From: Litorivicinus sp. | Lineage (GTDB): Bacteria > Pseudomonadota > Gammaproteobacteria > Pseudomonadales > Litorivicinaceae | Direction of reading: 5' to 3' | DNA: 64,000 nt | Assembly (NCBI GenBank): GCA_028339155.1 | Contig: JAOLBK010000003.1 | Location: 62,001-126,000 of the forward strand | Part shown: positions 31,269-39,832 of the stretch, piece by piece | Layout of the letters: each line of letters opens with the position of its first letter | Numbering within the stretch: the first letter of the stretch is position 1 | The notes under the pieces: generated by a model | What the model was told of the DNA's origin: nothing | The model's database searches: none | What the model saw: only the letters and a program-made list of their open reading frames with translations | Made by a program: the position numbers and the translations under genes

Positions 31269-32620
31269 TCCTTATTTAATCCATATGCTTTTGCAACGAG
31301 TGACAACGGATGAGCCAATGTAGGCTCGTTGTTATGGTTTTCGCGAATACCCTGAGCAATGTGATGTCCGCCCAAGGGGCAGTCGCTTGAGATGTAATCA
31401 GGATTATTTTCGTTCATTGCTCGGAACACCGGCTTACCAATTTTCATTGAGGTTTCGTGAAATTCCTTCTTGACTCCGTAGGTGCCAGCATGCCCAGAGC
31501 AACGTTCAGTGGTTTTAACCTCCGTATCAGGAATAAGCTTTAAAAACTCCTCTGTCTTTTTGCCGATATTTTGTACCCGGCCATGGCAGGGTGCTTGATA
31601 GGAAACGGCTCCTAATCCTTCTTGAAATTCGGTGTCCATTAGACCGTCTTTTGTGCGAGCAATAAAATATCCGAATGGATCCCAGAAGGCAGCTTTGACT
31701 GCTTGAACATCCTCATCATTTGGATACATAAGCGGAATTTCTTGCTTAAACATAAGCGTACAAGATGGGACTCCTGCCAAGATTGCGTAACCTTCGCGAG
31801 CCAGTTTAGCAAGGTGCGGAATATTGATGCGCTTCAGGCGATCAACTGCATCCAAGTCTCCTTGCTCTAATTTAGGCATACCGCAGCACACTTCTTTTTC
31901 AGCAACAACCCAGGGAATATTATTGTGTTCGAGTATCTTGATCAGGTCTTGACCGATGCCGGGTTCGTTGTAGTTGATGTAGCACGTTGCGAAGATCGCG
32001 ACTTTCCCGGGTGTCTTTTGACCATTCCTGACTTCAGCGGCTTCGCAATTTTTAATCATTTGCCGTAGCGTTTTCGGCGCAAAATCTGGTATCCATGCTT
32101 TTTCATGAACGTCTAGCACGTTCTGCATAACCTTTCGTACAGGTTTCCAGTGGCTCACTGCATTTACAGTTTCAGTGATCAGTGGGATTCCGGCTAACTT
32201 ACCGAGTCCATCTGTGTCGGAAAGTATTTTATCGCGAATCGACATGCCTTCTTTTTGATGCTTTACGGCCTTGGCTTGCAACATCAAGTGTGGAAAATCA
32301 ACATTGAATGGATGGGGCGGAACGTATGGACATTTTGCCATGTAGCACATATCACACAGATAGCACTCATCAACGACCTTAACGTAGTCCTCTTTTGCGA
32401 CACCATCCACTTCCATGGTCTCGCTATCATCGATCAAATCGAAAAGTGTTGGGAATGAATTGCAGAGGCTTAGGCAGCGGCGACATCCGTGACATATATC
32501 AAAAACCCGCTCGAGTTCAGCGTTTAACTTCTCTTCATCATAATAATTCGGATTGGTCCAATCAATTGGGTGGCGGGTAGGAGCTTCGAGATTCCCCTCA
32601 CGTTTTTTTTCTGCTGCCAT
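31265..32620 (-). CDS. GlpC/heterodisulfide-reductase-like Fe-S protein with CCG domains
   Basis: The 451 residues contain two clusters of cysteines for 4Fe-4S centres (CHGCRRCLSLCNSFP near residue 41 and CYLCDMCYMAKCP near residue 88), then two CCG-type domains (CCGMPKLEQGD around 246; the second degenerate as CSGHAGTYG around 370). It has no FAD domain, so it must take or give electrons to a partner. It is cotranscribed with rubrerythrin upstream and DUF3501 downstream, suggesting an electron-delivery role for peroxide reduction. A strong GAGGAGG ribosome site precedes the start. Confidence 0.86.
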   Translation of the reverse strand: MAAEKKREGNLEAPTRHPIDWTNPNYYDEEKLNAELERVFDICHGCRRCLSLCNSFPTLFDLIDDSETMEVDGVAKEDYVKVVDECYLCDMCYMAKCPYVPPHPFNVDFPHLMLQAKAVKHQKEGMSIRDKILSDTDGLGKLAGIPLITETVNAVSHWKPVRKVMQNVLDVHEKAWIPDFAPKTLRQMIKNCEAAEVRNGQKTPGKVAIFATCYINYNEPGIGQDLIKILEHNNIPWVVAEKEVCCGMPKLEQGDLDAVDRLKRINIPHLAKLAREGYAILAGVPSCTLMFKQEIPLMYPNDEDVQAVKAAFWDPFGYFIARTKDGLMDTEFQEGLGAVSYQAPCHGRVQNIGKKTEEFLKLIPDTEVKTTERCSGHAGTYGVKKEFHETSMKIGKPVFRAMNENNPDYISSDCPLGGHHIAQGIRENHNNEPTLAHPLSLVAKAYGLNKE

Positions 32621-32639
32621 TATTGCCTCCTCGGGCGAA

Positions 32640-32667
32640 GAGAATCAGGGTTATTACCCTGATTCTC
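32640..32667 (-). repeat. Perfect 12 bp stem-loop between rubrerythrin and the Fe-S gene
   Basis: GAGAATCAGGGT pairs exactly with ACCCTGATTCTC across a 4 nt loop. It lies 7 bp after the rubrerythrin stop and 19 bp before the Fe-S protein start. There is no T-run after it on the coding strand, so it looks more like an mRNA-stabilising or processing hairpin that sets differential expression than a full terminator. Confidence 0.7.
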
Positions 32668-32674
32668 TATCGAT

Positions 32675-33106
32675 TTAAGCTTCAGCTTTATATGCGTCCA
32701 GAGTTTTCTGGAATTTATTTGCGTGGCTACGCTCCGCTTTTGCAAGTGTTTCGAACCAATCAGCGATTTCGTCAAAACCTTCTTCGCGAGCGGCCTTCGC
32801 CATTCCAGGATACATGTCTGTGTACTCATGCGTTTCACCTGCTATTGCAGACTCAAGCGCCTCTGCCACGTTATTGGCAGCTAGGCCAGTTTCTGGATCA
32901 CCTGAACCACCTTTAATAAGATACTCCATGTGTCCGTGGGCGTGGCCTGTTTCGCCTTCGGCAGTATTTCGGAAGATATTAGCGACTTCAGGAGCGCCTT
33001 CAATATCTGCCATATTTGCGAAGTAGAGGTAGCGACGGTTTGCTTTTGATTCACCCGCAAATGCGGCTTTTAGACTTTCTTCAGTTTTTGTGCCTTTTAG
33101 TTCCAT
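32675..33106 (-). CDS. Rubrerythrin-like diiron protein (no rubredoxin domain)
   Basis: The 143-residue protein is a ferritin-like four-helix bundle with the diiron ligands of rubrerythrin: Glu19 ([10 protein letters not shown]), Glu52/His55 (EGETGH), the central glutamates in [11 protein letters not shown], and Glu127/His130 (EAERSH-type [11 protein letters not shown]). The usual C-terminal rubredoxin with two CxxC motifs is absent, so electrons for peroxide reduction must come from another protein, plausibly the Fe-S protein encoded next. It diverges from katG. Confidence 0.92.
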   Translation of the reverse strand: MELKGTKTEESLKAAFAGESKANRRYLYFANMADIEGAPEVANIFRNTAEGETGHAHGHMEYLIKGGSGDPETGLAANNVAEALESAIAGETHEYTDMYPGMAKAAREEGFDEIADWFETLAKAERSHANKFQKTLDAYKAEA

Positions 33107-33202
33107 TCTGCTTCTCCAAAAATGGTTAAACGAGACTTTTAATAGTGATTCTAGAAAGTTAAAAATCTCCTAGTCATCCACTTTAGTCTAAAGCAGGCAC
33201 AT

Positions 33203-33289
33203 CTATTCACAAATAGAATTGTTCTATCTTCATCATTAATAAATTTAATTATACAATCGAAAAGTATTCGATAGATTGATGTTATCTAT
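33203..33289. promoter_or_regulatory. OxyR-like half-sites in the rubrerythrin-katG divergent promoter region
   Basis: The OxyR consensus is a set of ATAG/CTAT elements spaced by about 7 bp. This gap holds CTAT (33203-33206), ATAG (33213-33216) and CTAT (33224-33227), with spacers of 6 and 7 bp, and further downstream the inverted repeat ATAGAT-N7-ATCTAT (33271-33289). An OxyR with both redox cysteines is encoded at 56597-57526. Binding and joint control of katG and rubrerythrin are inferences. Confidence 0.45.
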
Positions 33290-33335
33290 GGCAGCCAGCC
33301 TTACCCATATTTATAAAAATAATCGAGGAAAGCTT

Positions 33336-35468
33336 ATGTCAACTTCAGGAAAATGCCCCTTTGTGCATGGCTCAACAACAACGCCGAATAAGGGGACGCA
33401 AAACAAAGATTGGTGGCCGAATCAACTTAATTTGGACATTCTAAGGCAGCATGACACGAAGAGTAATCCCGTTCATGACGAGAATTATCGTGAGTCGGTA
33501 AAGTCTTTGGACATCGATCAAGTTAAGTCTGATATCCAACAAGTAATGCGAACTAGCCAAGATTGGTGGCCTGCTGATTATGGGCATTATGGCCCATTTT
33601 TCATTCGCATGACGTGGCACGCTGCTGGCACTTACAGAACGGGTGACGGTCGCGGAGGCGCGGGGACTGGAGCCCAGCGTTTTGCGCCTCTGAATAGTTG
33701 GCCGGATAACGGAAATCTTGATAAAGCCCGAAGACTGTTGTGGCCAATTAAAGAAAAATATGGAAACCGACTCAGTTGGGCCGATCTGCTCGTTTTGGCC
33801 GGCAATGTCGCTATTGAAGATATGGGCGGTCCCAATCATGGGACGGCACTTGGTCGAGTGGATATCTGGCATCCAGAGAAAGATATTTACTGGGGTGCTG
33901 AGGACGCCTGGCTTGGGGACGACCGATACGGCGCTACGCGTCAAGACCTTGAAAATCCCTTAGCTGCGGTTCAAATGGGCCTTATTTATGTTAATCCCGA
34001 AGGACCAAACGGGAATCCTGATCCAGCCCTTTCGGCTCAGGATATTAGGGAAACATTTGCGCGCATGGCGATGAATGATGAAGAGACGGTTGCGCTTGTG
34101 GCTGGTGGACATACCTTCGGTAAAGCCCACGGAAATGGACCGGGAGATGCTGTTGGCGTGGAGCCCGAAGGAGCGCCGATAGAGGCGATGGGCTTTGGTT
34201 GGTTGAGCAGCCATCGTACTGGCAAGGGCGTGGATGCAATTACTAGTGGTATTGAAGGTCCGTGGACTAGCAATCCGATTCGATGGGACATGGGGTATCT
34301 TGAGCTGCTGTTTAAGTATGAATGGACTCTAACTAAATCACCGGCCGGCGCAAATATTTGGCATCCGGCTGGGATTAGTAGCGAAGACTTGGCTCCAGAG
34401 GTCGATGGAAGTACGAAGGTCACGCCAATGATGACAACTGCTGATATGGCGCTCAAAACTGACCCAGCCTATAGAGTGATCTGTGAGCAGTTCCTCGCAA
34501 ACCCGGAAGAGTTTGGTGCCGCATTTGCTCGGGCATGGTTCAAATTACTACACCGGGACATGGGCCCTAAATCGAACTATGCTGCGGGTGATTACAATGA
34601 TGCCGAATATGTTTGGCAAGATCCTACCCCGGCCGGAAAACGTCTGAATGAAGGTGAAATTGCGTCCGTTAAAAAGCTTATCGTTGAGACTGATTTAACC
34701 ATCACAGAAATGGTTGAAACATCATGGGCCAGTGCCAGCACGTTCAGAGGTTCAGATCTGCGCGGTGGCGCCAACGGTGCTCGTATTCGCCTGGCACCTC
34801 AGAAGAGTTGGGGCGCCAATAAGCCAGAACAGTTAGCAAAAGTTCTTAATGAATACACCGTTATTGCCTCACAAACTGGTGCAAGTATTGCTGACGTGAT
34901 TGTCATTGGCGGTGCGGTTGCTATTGAACGTGCAAGTAACGCCGAGGTTCCAGTAACAACAGGTCGAGGGGATGCAAGTCAGCACGTTACTGATATTACC
35001 TCTTTCGATCTACTCGAGCCAAGAGCAGATGGTTTTCGAAATTATTCCGAGAAAGAGTTCTCCGCAAGCCCAGAGGAAATGATGCTGGACAAGGCACAGC
35101 TCCTGGGCTTGAATCCCGTAGAAATGACGGTTCTTGTTGGTGGGCTGCGTTCGTTGGGCGTAAGTGGTTCCGTAGAAGGCCTTTGGACGAACGGAGACTC
35201 CCTGGACAATAGTTGGTTCAAAACGCTTCTGGCTATGGACGTGGAGTGGATAGCGGCTGGATTTAATTCTTACGAAGCTAAAAATCGTGGAACCGGAATT
35301 GTTGAGCGAACCGGCTCAAGAACCGATCTAGTTTTTGGTTCAAATTCTGAGCTTCGGGCGATTGCTGAGATCTACGCACAAAATGATGGAAAGGATAAAT
35401 TCGTTCGTGACTTCATTGCTGCTTGGAATAAGGTAATGGACGCAGATCGTTTCGATTTAAGGGCTTGA
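33336..35468 (+). CDS. katG: Catalase-peroxidase KatG
   Basis: Heme enzyme that removes hydrogen peroxide. I chose ATG 33336 ([20 protein letters not shown] ribosome site) over an in-frame TTG at 33276. The 710-residue product has the distal Arg-Trp-His in [11 protein letters not shown], the tyrosine of the Met-Tyr-Trp adduct in [11 protein letters not shown], the proximal histidine in [15 protein letters not shown], and the second, degenerate peroxidase-like half. Length is normal. It is monocistronic with its own terminator. Confidence 0.97.
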   Translation: MSTSGKCPFVHGSTTTPNKGTQNKDWWPNQLNLDILRQHDTKSNPVHDENYRESVKSLDIDQVKSDIQQVMRTSQDWWPADYGHYGPFFIRMTWHAAGTYRTGDGRGGAGTGAQRFAPLNSWPDNGNLDKARRLLWPIKEKYGNRLSWADLLVLAGNVAIEDMGGPNHGTALGRVDIWHPEKDIYWGAEDAWLGDDRYGATRQDLENPLAAVQMGLIYVNPEGPNGNPDPALSAQDIRETFARMAMNDEETVALVAGGHTFGKAHGNGPGDAVGVEPEGAPIEAMGFGWLSSHRTGKGVDAITSGIEGPWTSNPIRWDMGYLELLFKYEWTLTKSPAGANIWHPAGISSEDLAPEVDGSTKVTPMMTTADMALKTDPAYRVICEQFLANPEEFGAAFARAWFKLLHRDMGPKSNYAAGDYNDAEYVWQDPTPAGKRLNEGEIASVKKLIVETDLTITEMVETSWASASTFRGSDLRGGANGARIRLAPQKSWGANKPEQLAKVLNEYTVIASQTGASIADVIVIGGAVAIERASNAEVPVTTGRGDASQHVTDITSFDLLEPRADGFRNYSEKEFSASPEEMMLDKAQLLGLNPVEMTVLVGGLRSLGVSGSVEGLWTNGDSLDNSWFKTLLAMDVEWIAAGFNSYEAKNRGTGIVERTGSRTDLVFGSNSELRAIAEIYAQNDGKDKFVRDFIAAWNKVMDADRFDLRA

Positions 35469-35476
35469 TTTTCTGG

Positions 35477-35525
35477 AGGCAAGCATTCCTGGGCTTAGAT
35501 GGCTTCGGGATGCTTGCCTTTTTAT
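35477..35525 (+). terminator. Rho-independent terminator of katG
   Basis: AGGCAAGCATTCC pairs with GGGATGCTTGCCT (one mismatch or wobble) around a 17-18 nt loop that itself contains a short GGC stem, followed by five T (35519-35523). It begins 9 bp after the katG stop. Confidence 0.85.
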
Positions 35526-35682
35526 TGCTTGAATAGACCTGACGTTTAATGAGTATATGAGCATGGTGCCTAGCTCATGGATGGTCCATTACGATTGGTA
35601 TGCGATTTTATTTATGAAGTGAGTGGATAGAGGTTAGCTCAAAGACGTCTGTAGAAACTCTGAAAAACAGCTACAATGATGC

Positions 35683-37869
35683 ATGCTATTGAACCCCCCC
35701 CAAATAGAAGCTGTAACGGCCCCCTCTAAAAATATTTTGGTAATTGCTGGAGCTGGGTCTGGAAAAACCCGTGTTCTTGTTGAGCGTATGGCATATCTCA
35801 TGCGTGATCACGGACTGTCTCCGCATGCCTTATTGGCCGTAACGTTCACCAATAAGGCTGCTCGTGAAATGCGTGAACGGCTTGAGAAAGCTGTTGGCCG
35901 ATCTTTATATAGCATGTGGGTTGGCACTTTTCATGGGCTTGCCCACCGGTTTCTTCGAACCCACTGGAAAGATGCTGGATTGTCCGAACAATTTTTGATT
36001 TTGGACTCTGATGATCAAAATCGGATGCTGAAACGTTTGATCGCTGCAAACAATCTTGATGATGCAAAATTCAAACCCCGCGCCGTCGCTTCCTTTATTA
36101 ATGGTTGTAAAGATGAAGGCCAGCGCCACCATCACCTGCAAACGGGACGTGACTACTACAATGATACGCTAATCCATTTATACACCGCCTACGACGAGCA
36201 ATGCAGGGCTCAGAACCTGGTGGATTTTGGAGAACTTCTCTTTCGGACATTCGAGACACTTCGCGACAATCAAAGCCTTAAAGATCACTATCAAGATCGT
36301 TTTCGTCATTTATTAATTGATGAATTTCAGGATACTAATACAATTCAGTATGCTTGGATTCGGTTACTTGCTAGCCCAAAGACTGCGGTTATGGCGGTTG
36401 GTGACGACGATCAATCAATTTATGGCTGGCGTGGCGCGAAGATAGAGAATATTCATCGATTCGCTAAAGATTTTGCGCCGATCTCTACGATTCGTCTTGA
36501 GCAGAATTATCGCTCAACAGAAGTCATTCTTAGAGCAGCTAATGCGGTCATTTCAAATAATCCCGATCGACTGGGTAAGGAACTGTGGACGGAGCGCGGC
36601 ACTGGCGACCTGATCTCGCTCTACGCCGCATTTAATGAACAAGATGAAGCACGTTTTGTGGCCAATCGCATTAATGCATCCATAGATCAGGGTCGGCGTT
36701 ACTCGGATCTGGCTATTCTATACCGATCGAATGCTCAGTCTCGTGTCTTGGAGGACGCACTGCTTCGGGCTGCCATTCCGTATCGAATCTATGGCGGGCA
36801 GAGATTTTACGAGCGCCTCGAAATCAAAAATGCCTTGATGTACCTGCGTTTAATTCAGAATCGTTTTGATGATACCGCTTTCGAGCGCGTCATTAACGTT
36901 CCGCCCCGAGGTATCGGCGAAAAAACTATAGATCACATTCGTACCGATGCCCGGGACGAGGGATCAGGCCTTTGGGAGGCTGCGAACCGCTTGACGACAG
37001 CAGATGGTTTGTCAAGCCGAGCTAAATCTGCAGTTGCTTCTTTTATTACATTGATTGAAACAATGGACCAAAAAGCCCTTGACCTCGATTTATTCGAACT
37101 TGCTCGTTTGGTCATTGATACAGCTGGCTTGATCGCTCATCACGGATCAGAAAAAGGAGAGCGCGGGCAGACTCGGATTGATAACTTGAATGAGCTTGTA
37201 AGCGCTTGTCGAGCATTCGAACCTGAGGATGATGAGGCTTCAGTTTTACTTCAGTTTTTATCTCAGGCGAGTTTAGATGCGGGAGATACTCAGGCCGATC
37301 CTGATGCCGATGCAGTGCAATTGATGACCCTTCATTCTGCAAAAGGTCTTGAGTTTCAGGATGTATTTTTAGTTGGAGCTGAGGAGGAATTATTTCCGCA
37401 TCGAATGAGTATGGACTCTGCCGGCGGATTGGAGGAAGAAAGAAGACTTGCCTATGTCGGTGTCACTCGTGCGATGAGCCATTTAACGGTGACCTATGCT
37501 GAATCCCGTCGACTGAATGGCCGAGAACATTACGGGATACTATCGCGATTCATAAAGGAAATCCCAGAAGACTGTATCGAAGAAGTGCGATTGGAATCAC
37601 AAATCTCTCGTCCGTTTGGGGCTTCAAGTTTCGGGGCTGCTCCGGCTTTTCGTCCACAGCGTCATCCGCGTGTTAAAAATTGGGACGACAGTGTTGATTA
37701 TGGCATCGGTTTTGGCATTGGCTCGCGCGTTGATCATGGTCTGTTTGGAGAGGGCACTGTGGTTGACTTTGAGGGTTCAGGACCACAACTCAAAGTAAAG
37801 GTTAAATTTGATGACGGTGATGCTAAGTGGTTAGTAGCTCAATACGCTAAATTGGTACAACTTGGCTGA
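35683..37869 (+). CDS. uvrD: DNA helicase II UvrD
   Basis: 3'-5' superfamily 1 helicase of nucleotide excision and mismatch repair. The 728 residues have motif I AGAGSGKTRVL, Ia TFTNKAAREM, II LIDEFQDTN, III GDDDQSIYGWRGA, IV RLEQNYRS, V LMTLHSAKGLEF and VI YVGVTRAM. The C-terminal Tudor-like end (DHGLFGEGTVVDFEG ... LKVKFDDGDAKWL) favours UvrD over Rep. The start lacks a Shine-Dalgarno, and an in-frame TGA six bases upstream rules out a longer product. No LexA box was found. Confidence 0.95.
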   Translation: MLLNPPQIEAVTAPSKNILVIAGAGSGKTRVLVERMAYLMRDHGLSPHALLAVTFTNKAAREMRERLEKAVGRSLYSMWVGTFHGLAHRFLRTHWKDAGLSEQFLILDSDDQNRMLKRLIAANNLDDAKFKPRAVASFINGCKDEGQRHHHLQTGRDYYNDTLIHLYTAYDEQCRAQNLVDFGELLFRTFETLRDNQSLKDHYQDRFRHLLIDEFQDTNTIQYAWIRLLASPKTAVMAVGDDDQSIYGWRGAKIENIHRFAKDFAPISTIRLEQNYRSTEVILRAANAVISNNPDRLGKELWTERGTGDLISLYAAFNEQDEARFVANRINASIDQGRRYSDLAILYRSNAQSRVLEDALLRAAIPYRIYGGQRFYERLEIKNALMYLRLIQNRFDDTAFERVINVPPRGIGEKTIDHIRTDARDEGSGLWEAANRLTTADGLSSRAKSAVASFITLIETMDQKALDLDLFELARLVIDTAGLIAHHGSEKGERGQTRIDNLNELVSACRAFEPEDDEASVLLQFLSQASLDAGDTQADPDADAVQLMTLHSAKGLEFQDVFLVGAEEELFPHRMSMDSAGGLEEERRLAYVGVTRAMSHLTVTYAESRRLNGREHYGILSRFIKEIPEDCIEEVRLESQISRPFGASSFGAAPAFRPQRHPRVKNWDDSVDYGIGFGIGSRVDHGLFGEGTVVDFEGSGPQLKVKVKFDDGDAKWLVAQYAKLVQLG

Positions 37870-38268
37870 TCAGCCCGAATGATCCTGAGCTTGTCGTATC
37901 TGTCCGTTTGAATCGATCGCGACGAAGACGAATCTAGTTTCTGTGGATTTAGAACTTCCTTTCCCGCACTCGCTGATCCAAACTTCAATTCGAATTTGCA
38001 TCGATGAGCGGCCGATATCTTCGAGTTCACCATAGATAGAGATTTCAGATCCGACTGGCACTGGGGCCACAAAGTCTACGTTGTCTATCGACACAGTAGC
38101 ACATCGTCCGCCGCTGGCTCGCATAGCAACTTGCGCTGCGGCTTGATCCATTTGGTCTAATAGCCAGCCTGCATAAATATCCCCAAGCGCATTAGTAAAC
38201 CGTGGATGGGCGATGACACGCAGGATCAATTCACCTTCTGGGTTTGGTTCTTGTTCGTCAAAATCCAC
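37870..38268 (-). CDS. Acyl-CoA thioesterase, YciA/hotdog type
   Basis: The 132-residue product is a single hotdog domain with the YciA-like active segment TNALGDIYAGWLLDQMDQAAA and the strand ATVSIDNVDFVAPVPVGSEISIYGEL. Such enzymes hydrolyse a range of acyl-CoAs in the cytoplasm. Its stop codon directly abuts the uvrD stop, so the two genes converge with no space for a shared terminator. Confidence 0.88.
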   Translation of the reverse strand: MDFDEQEPNPEGELILRVIAHPRFTNALGDIYAGWLLDQMDQAAAQVAMRASGGRCATVSIDNVDFVAPVPVGSEISIYGELEDIGRSSMQIRIEVWISECGKGSSKSTETRFVFVAIDSNGQIRQAQDHSG

Positions 38269-38311
38269 AGCAACTCCTCAAAATTATTTTTAAGTTTTTA
38301 AGTCTACCCTC

Positions 38312-39832
38312 TCAGAGCGCTTTCAAGAAGAGATCTAAGCAGCTAGTTCGCTTGGTTTGCTGAGCCAAAGCGCGCCTTAACAGCGATTCGCTTGAAAATA
38401 AATGGAGCGACCGCTTTGCACGAGTCACTGCGGTATAAACAAGCTCTCTGCTTGGAATAAACGCGCTATTTTGTGTAGGTTCCGGCAGGCAGACGGCCAC
38501 ATCTTGGTATTCAGATCCTTGTGCACGGTGGATGCTCACGGAAAATGCTATTTCGTAATTAGCGATTTGATTCAGATGTAATGGCTGGTCGCGATGTGCA
38601 AATGAAACCAGCGTTTGATTTGAAGAAATCGGGTCTAATAGAACCCCAATGTCACCGTTATAAATATCTAATATCGGTTGGTTCTCAGTAACGAGAATCC
38701 GTGTGCCGCGCCCTTCAAGTCCGAGACTATTAGCTAAATCTTGCACGACGCGATTTACCCAATGGCGCCCGCCAATACCATGGCTCATAGCGCTTAGGCA
38801 TTGAAATTCAGGCGTTTGCGAATAGTTGGAATCAAGGCACTTTACGAGGTATGGTTGATAGTTTTTTGTAATTAGATTGACAAGTGATTTGTCGTTTGGC
38901 GGTGCAACCCAAGTTGAGTTCGTTTCTTTAAGTGCATGGATGAACCCATCACTATCGCCTGCTAAGCAAAGGTCTTGTAGTTCCGATAATCCGTTCATAT
39001 GACCACTGCGATGGCGCTTTGTGAGGGTGAATCGGGAGTCTGTGAAGGCCTTATGTTTTGCGAGCGTTGATAAAATAGTTCCGGCCTCCACGCTTGCCAG
39101 TTGGTTTGGATCGCCCATCAGAATAAGATGTGCTTTCGGGTCCATGGCAGTTAATAACCTGTCCATGAGCTCTAATGACACCATTGATCCCTCATCGACT
39201 AAGACTAGTTTCTTCTCTCTGAGCACGTTGAGCTGTCTATGAATAGTGGTTGCATCGGGAATGACCATTTGTTGAGTTGTTTCATCCGCCAATTCCTGAG
39301 CTGACTTCATCGAACTAGTCAGACGTACCGCCGCTTTGCCGGTCGGAGCTAAGACTGCAAGATCGTGAACTGATAAATCAAACTGTTTAATTTTAGCCAT
39401 TAAGATGGCCGCTGCGGCGGACGTTTTTCCTGTTCCAGGACCACCAAGAATTAGAGCGAAGCCAAGCAATGACGCGCCATAAATGGCCTTTAATTGTGAT
39501 GGATCTGCGTGGGGCATGAGATTGATAGGGTTAACCACGATATCCCCGCGCTGATCTAAACGGGAGAGCAAGGCCTTGGCGACACGCTTTTCTTGCTCTG
39601 CATGACGGTTCGTTTGCAAAAACTTTGATGTCATACTTAAGGGGCTGTATTCTGAATGTAATAGATCAAGCCCTGATTTTTCGAACAAATCAAATTCTTG
39701 AGTACTGAGTTCCAGCGCTGTGTGACCTTCTGATATGTTAACAAATAGGCGTCGTATTAATGGCGCCAATGAGACAGGTAAACCTCTTTTGATGAGGTAG
39801 TCCAGTATTGCTTTTTCAGTGTGTAGGTGCAT
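38312..39832 (-). CDS. recD: Exodeoxyribonuclease V subunit alpha (RecD)
   Basis: 5'-3' helicase subunit of RecBCD. The 506-residue product (from ATG 39832, with AAGGTG upstream; an in-frame TTG lies at 39850) has motif I GGPGTGKTSAAAAIL, motif II VLVDEGSMVSLEL, GDPNQLASVEAG and the C-terminal SIHRAQGSEYQDVAV and YTAVTRAKRSL. It is about 100 residues shorter than the E. coli protein, with a reduced N-terminal domain. It overlaps recB by 17 nt. Confidence 0.93.
   Translation of the reverse strand: MHLHTEKAILDYLIKRGLPVSLAPLIRRLFVNISEGHTALELSTQEFDLFEKSGLDLLHSEYSPLSMTSKFLQTNRHAEQEKRVAKALLSRLDQRGDIVVNPINLMPHADPSQLKAIYGASLLGFALILGGPGTGKTSAAAAILMAKIKQFDLSVHDLAVLAPTGKAAVRLTSSMKSAQELADETTQQMVIPDATTIHRQLNVLREKKLVLVDEGSMVSLELMDRLLTAMDPKAHLILMGDPNQLASVEAGTILSTLAKHKAFTDSRFTLTKRHRSGHMNGLSELQDLCLAGDSDGFIHALKETNSTWVAPPNDKSLVNLITKNYQPYLVKCLDSNYSQTPEFQCLSAMSHGIGGRHWVNRVVQDLANSLGLEGRGTRILVTENQPILDIYNGDIGVLLDPISSNQTLVSFAHRDQPLHLNQIANYEIAFSVSIHRAQGSEYQDVAVCLPEPTQNSAFIPSRELVYTAVTRAKRSLHLFSSESLLRRALAQQTKRTSCLDLFLKAL

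Noticed and set aside
33276-33335. Longer KatG N-terminus from a TTG at 33276
   Set aside because: The KatG family start ([12 protein letters not shown]) lies at 33336 with a clear GAGGAAAG ribosome site; the longer form would cover the putative OxyR repeat.
33441-34456. Long minus-strand frames inside katG
   Set aside because: They are antisense shadows of conserved katG codons with no recognisable domain.
35649-35670. CTGT...ACAG upstream of uvrD as a LexA (SOS) box
   Set aside because: The half-sites are 14 bp apart, whereas the LexA box of this class needs 8 bp (CTGT-N8-ACAG).
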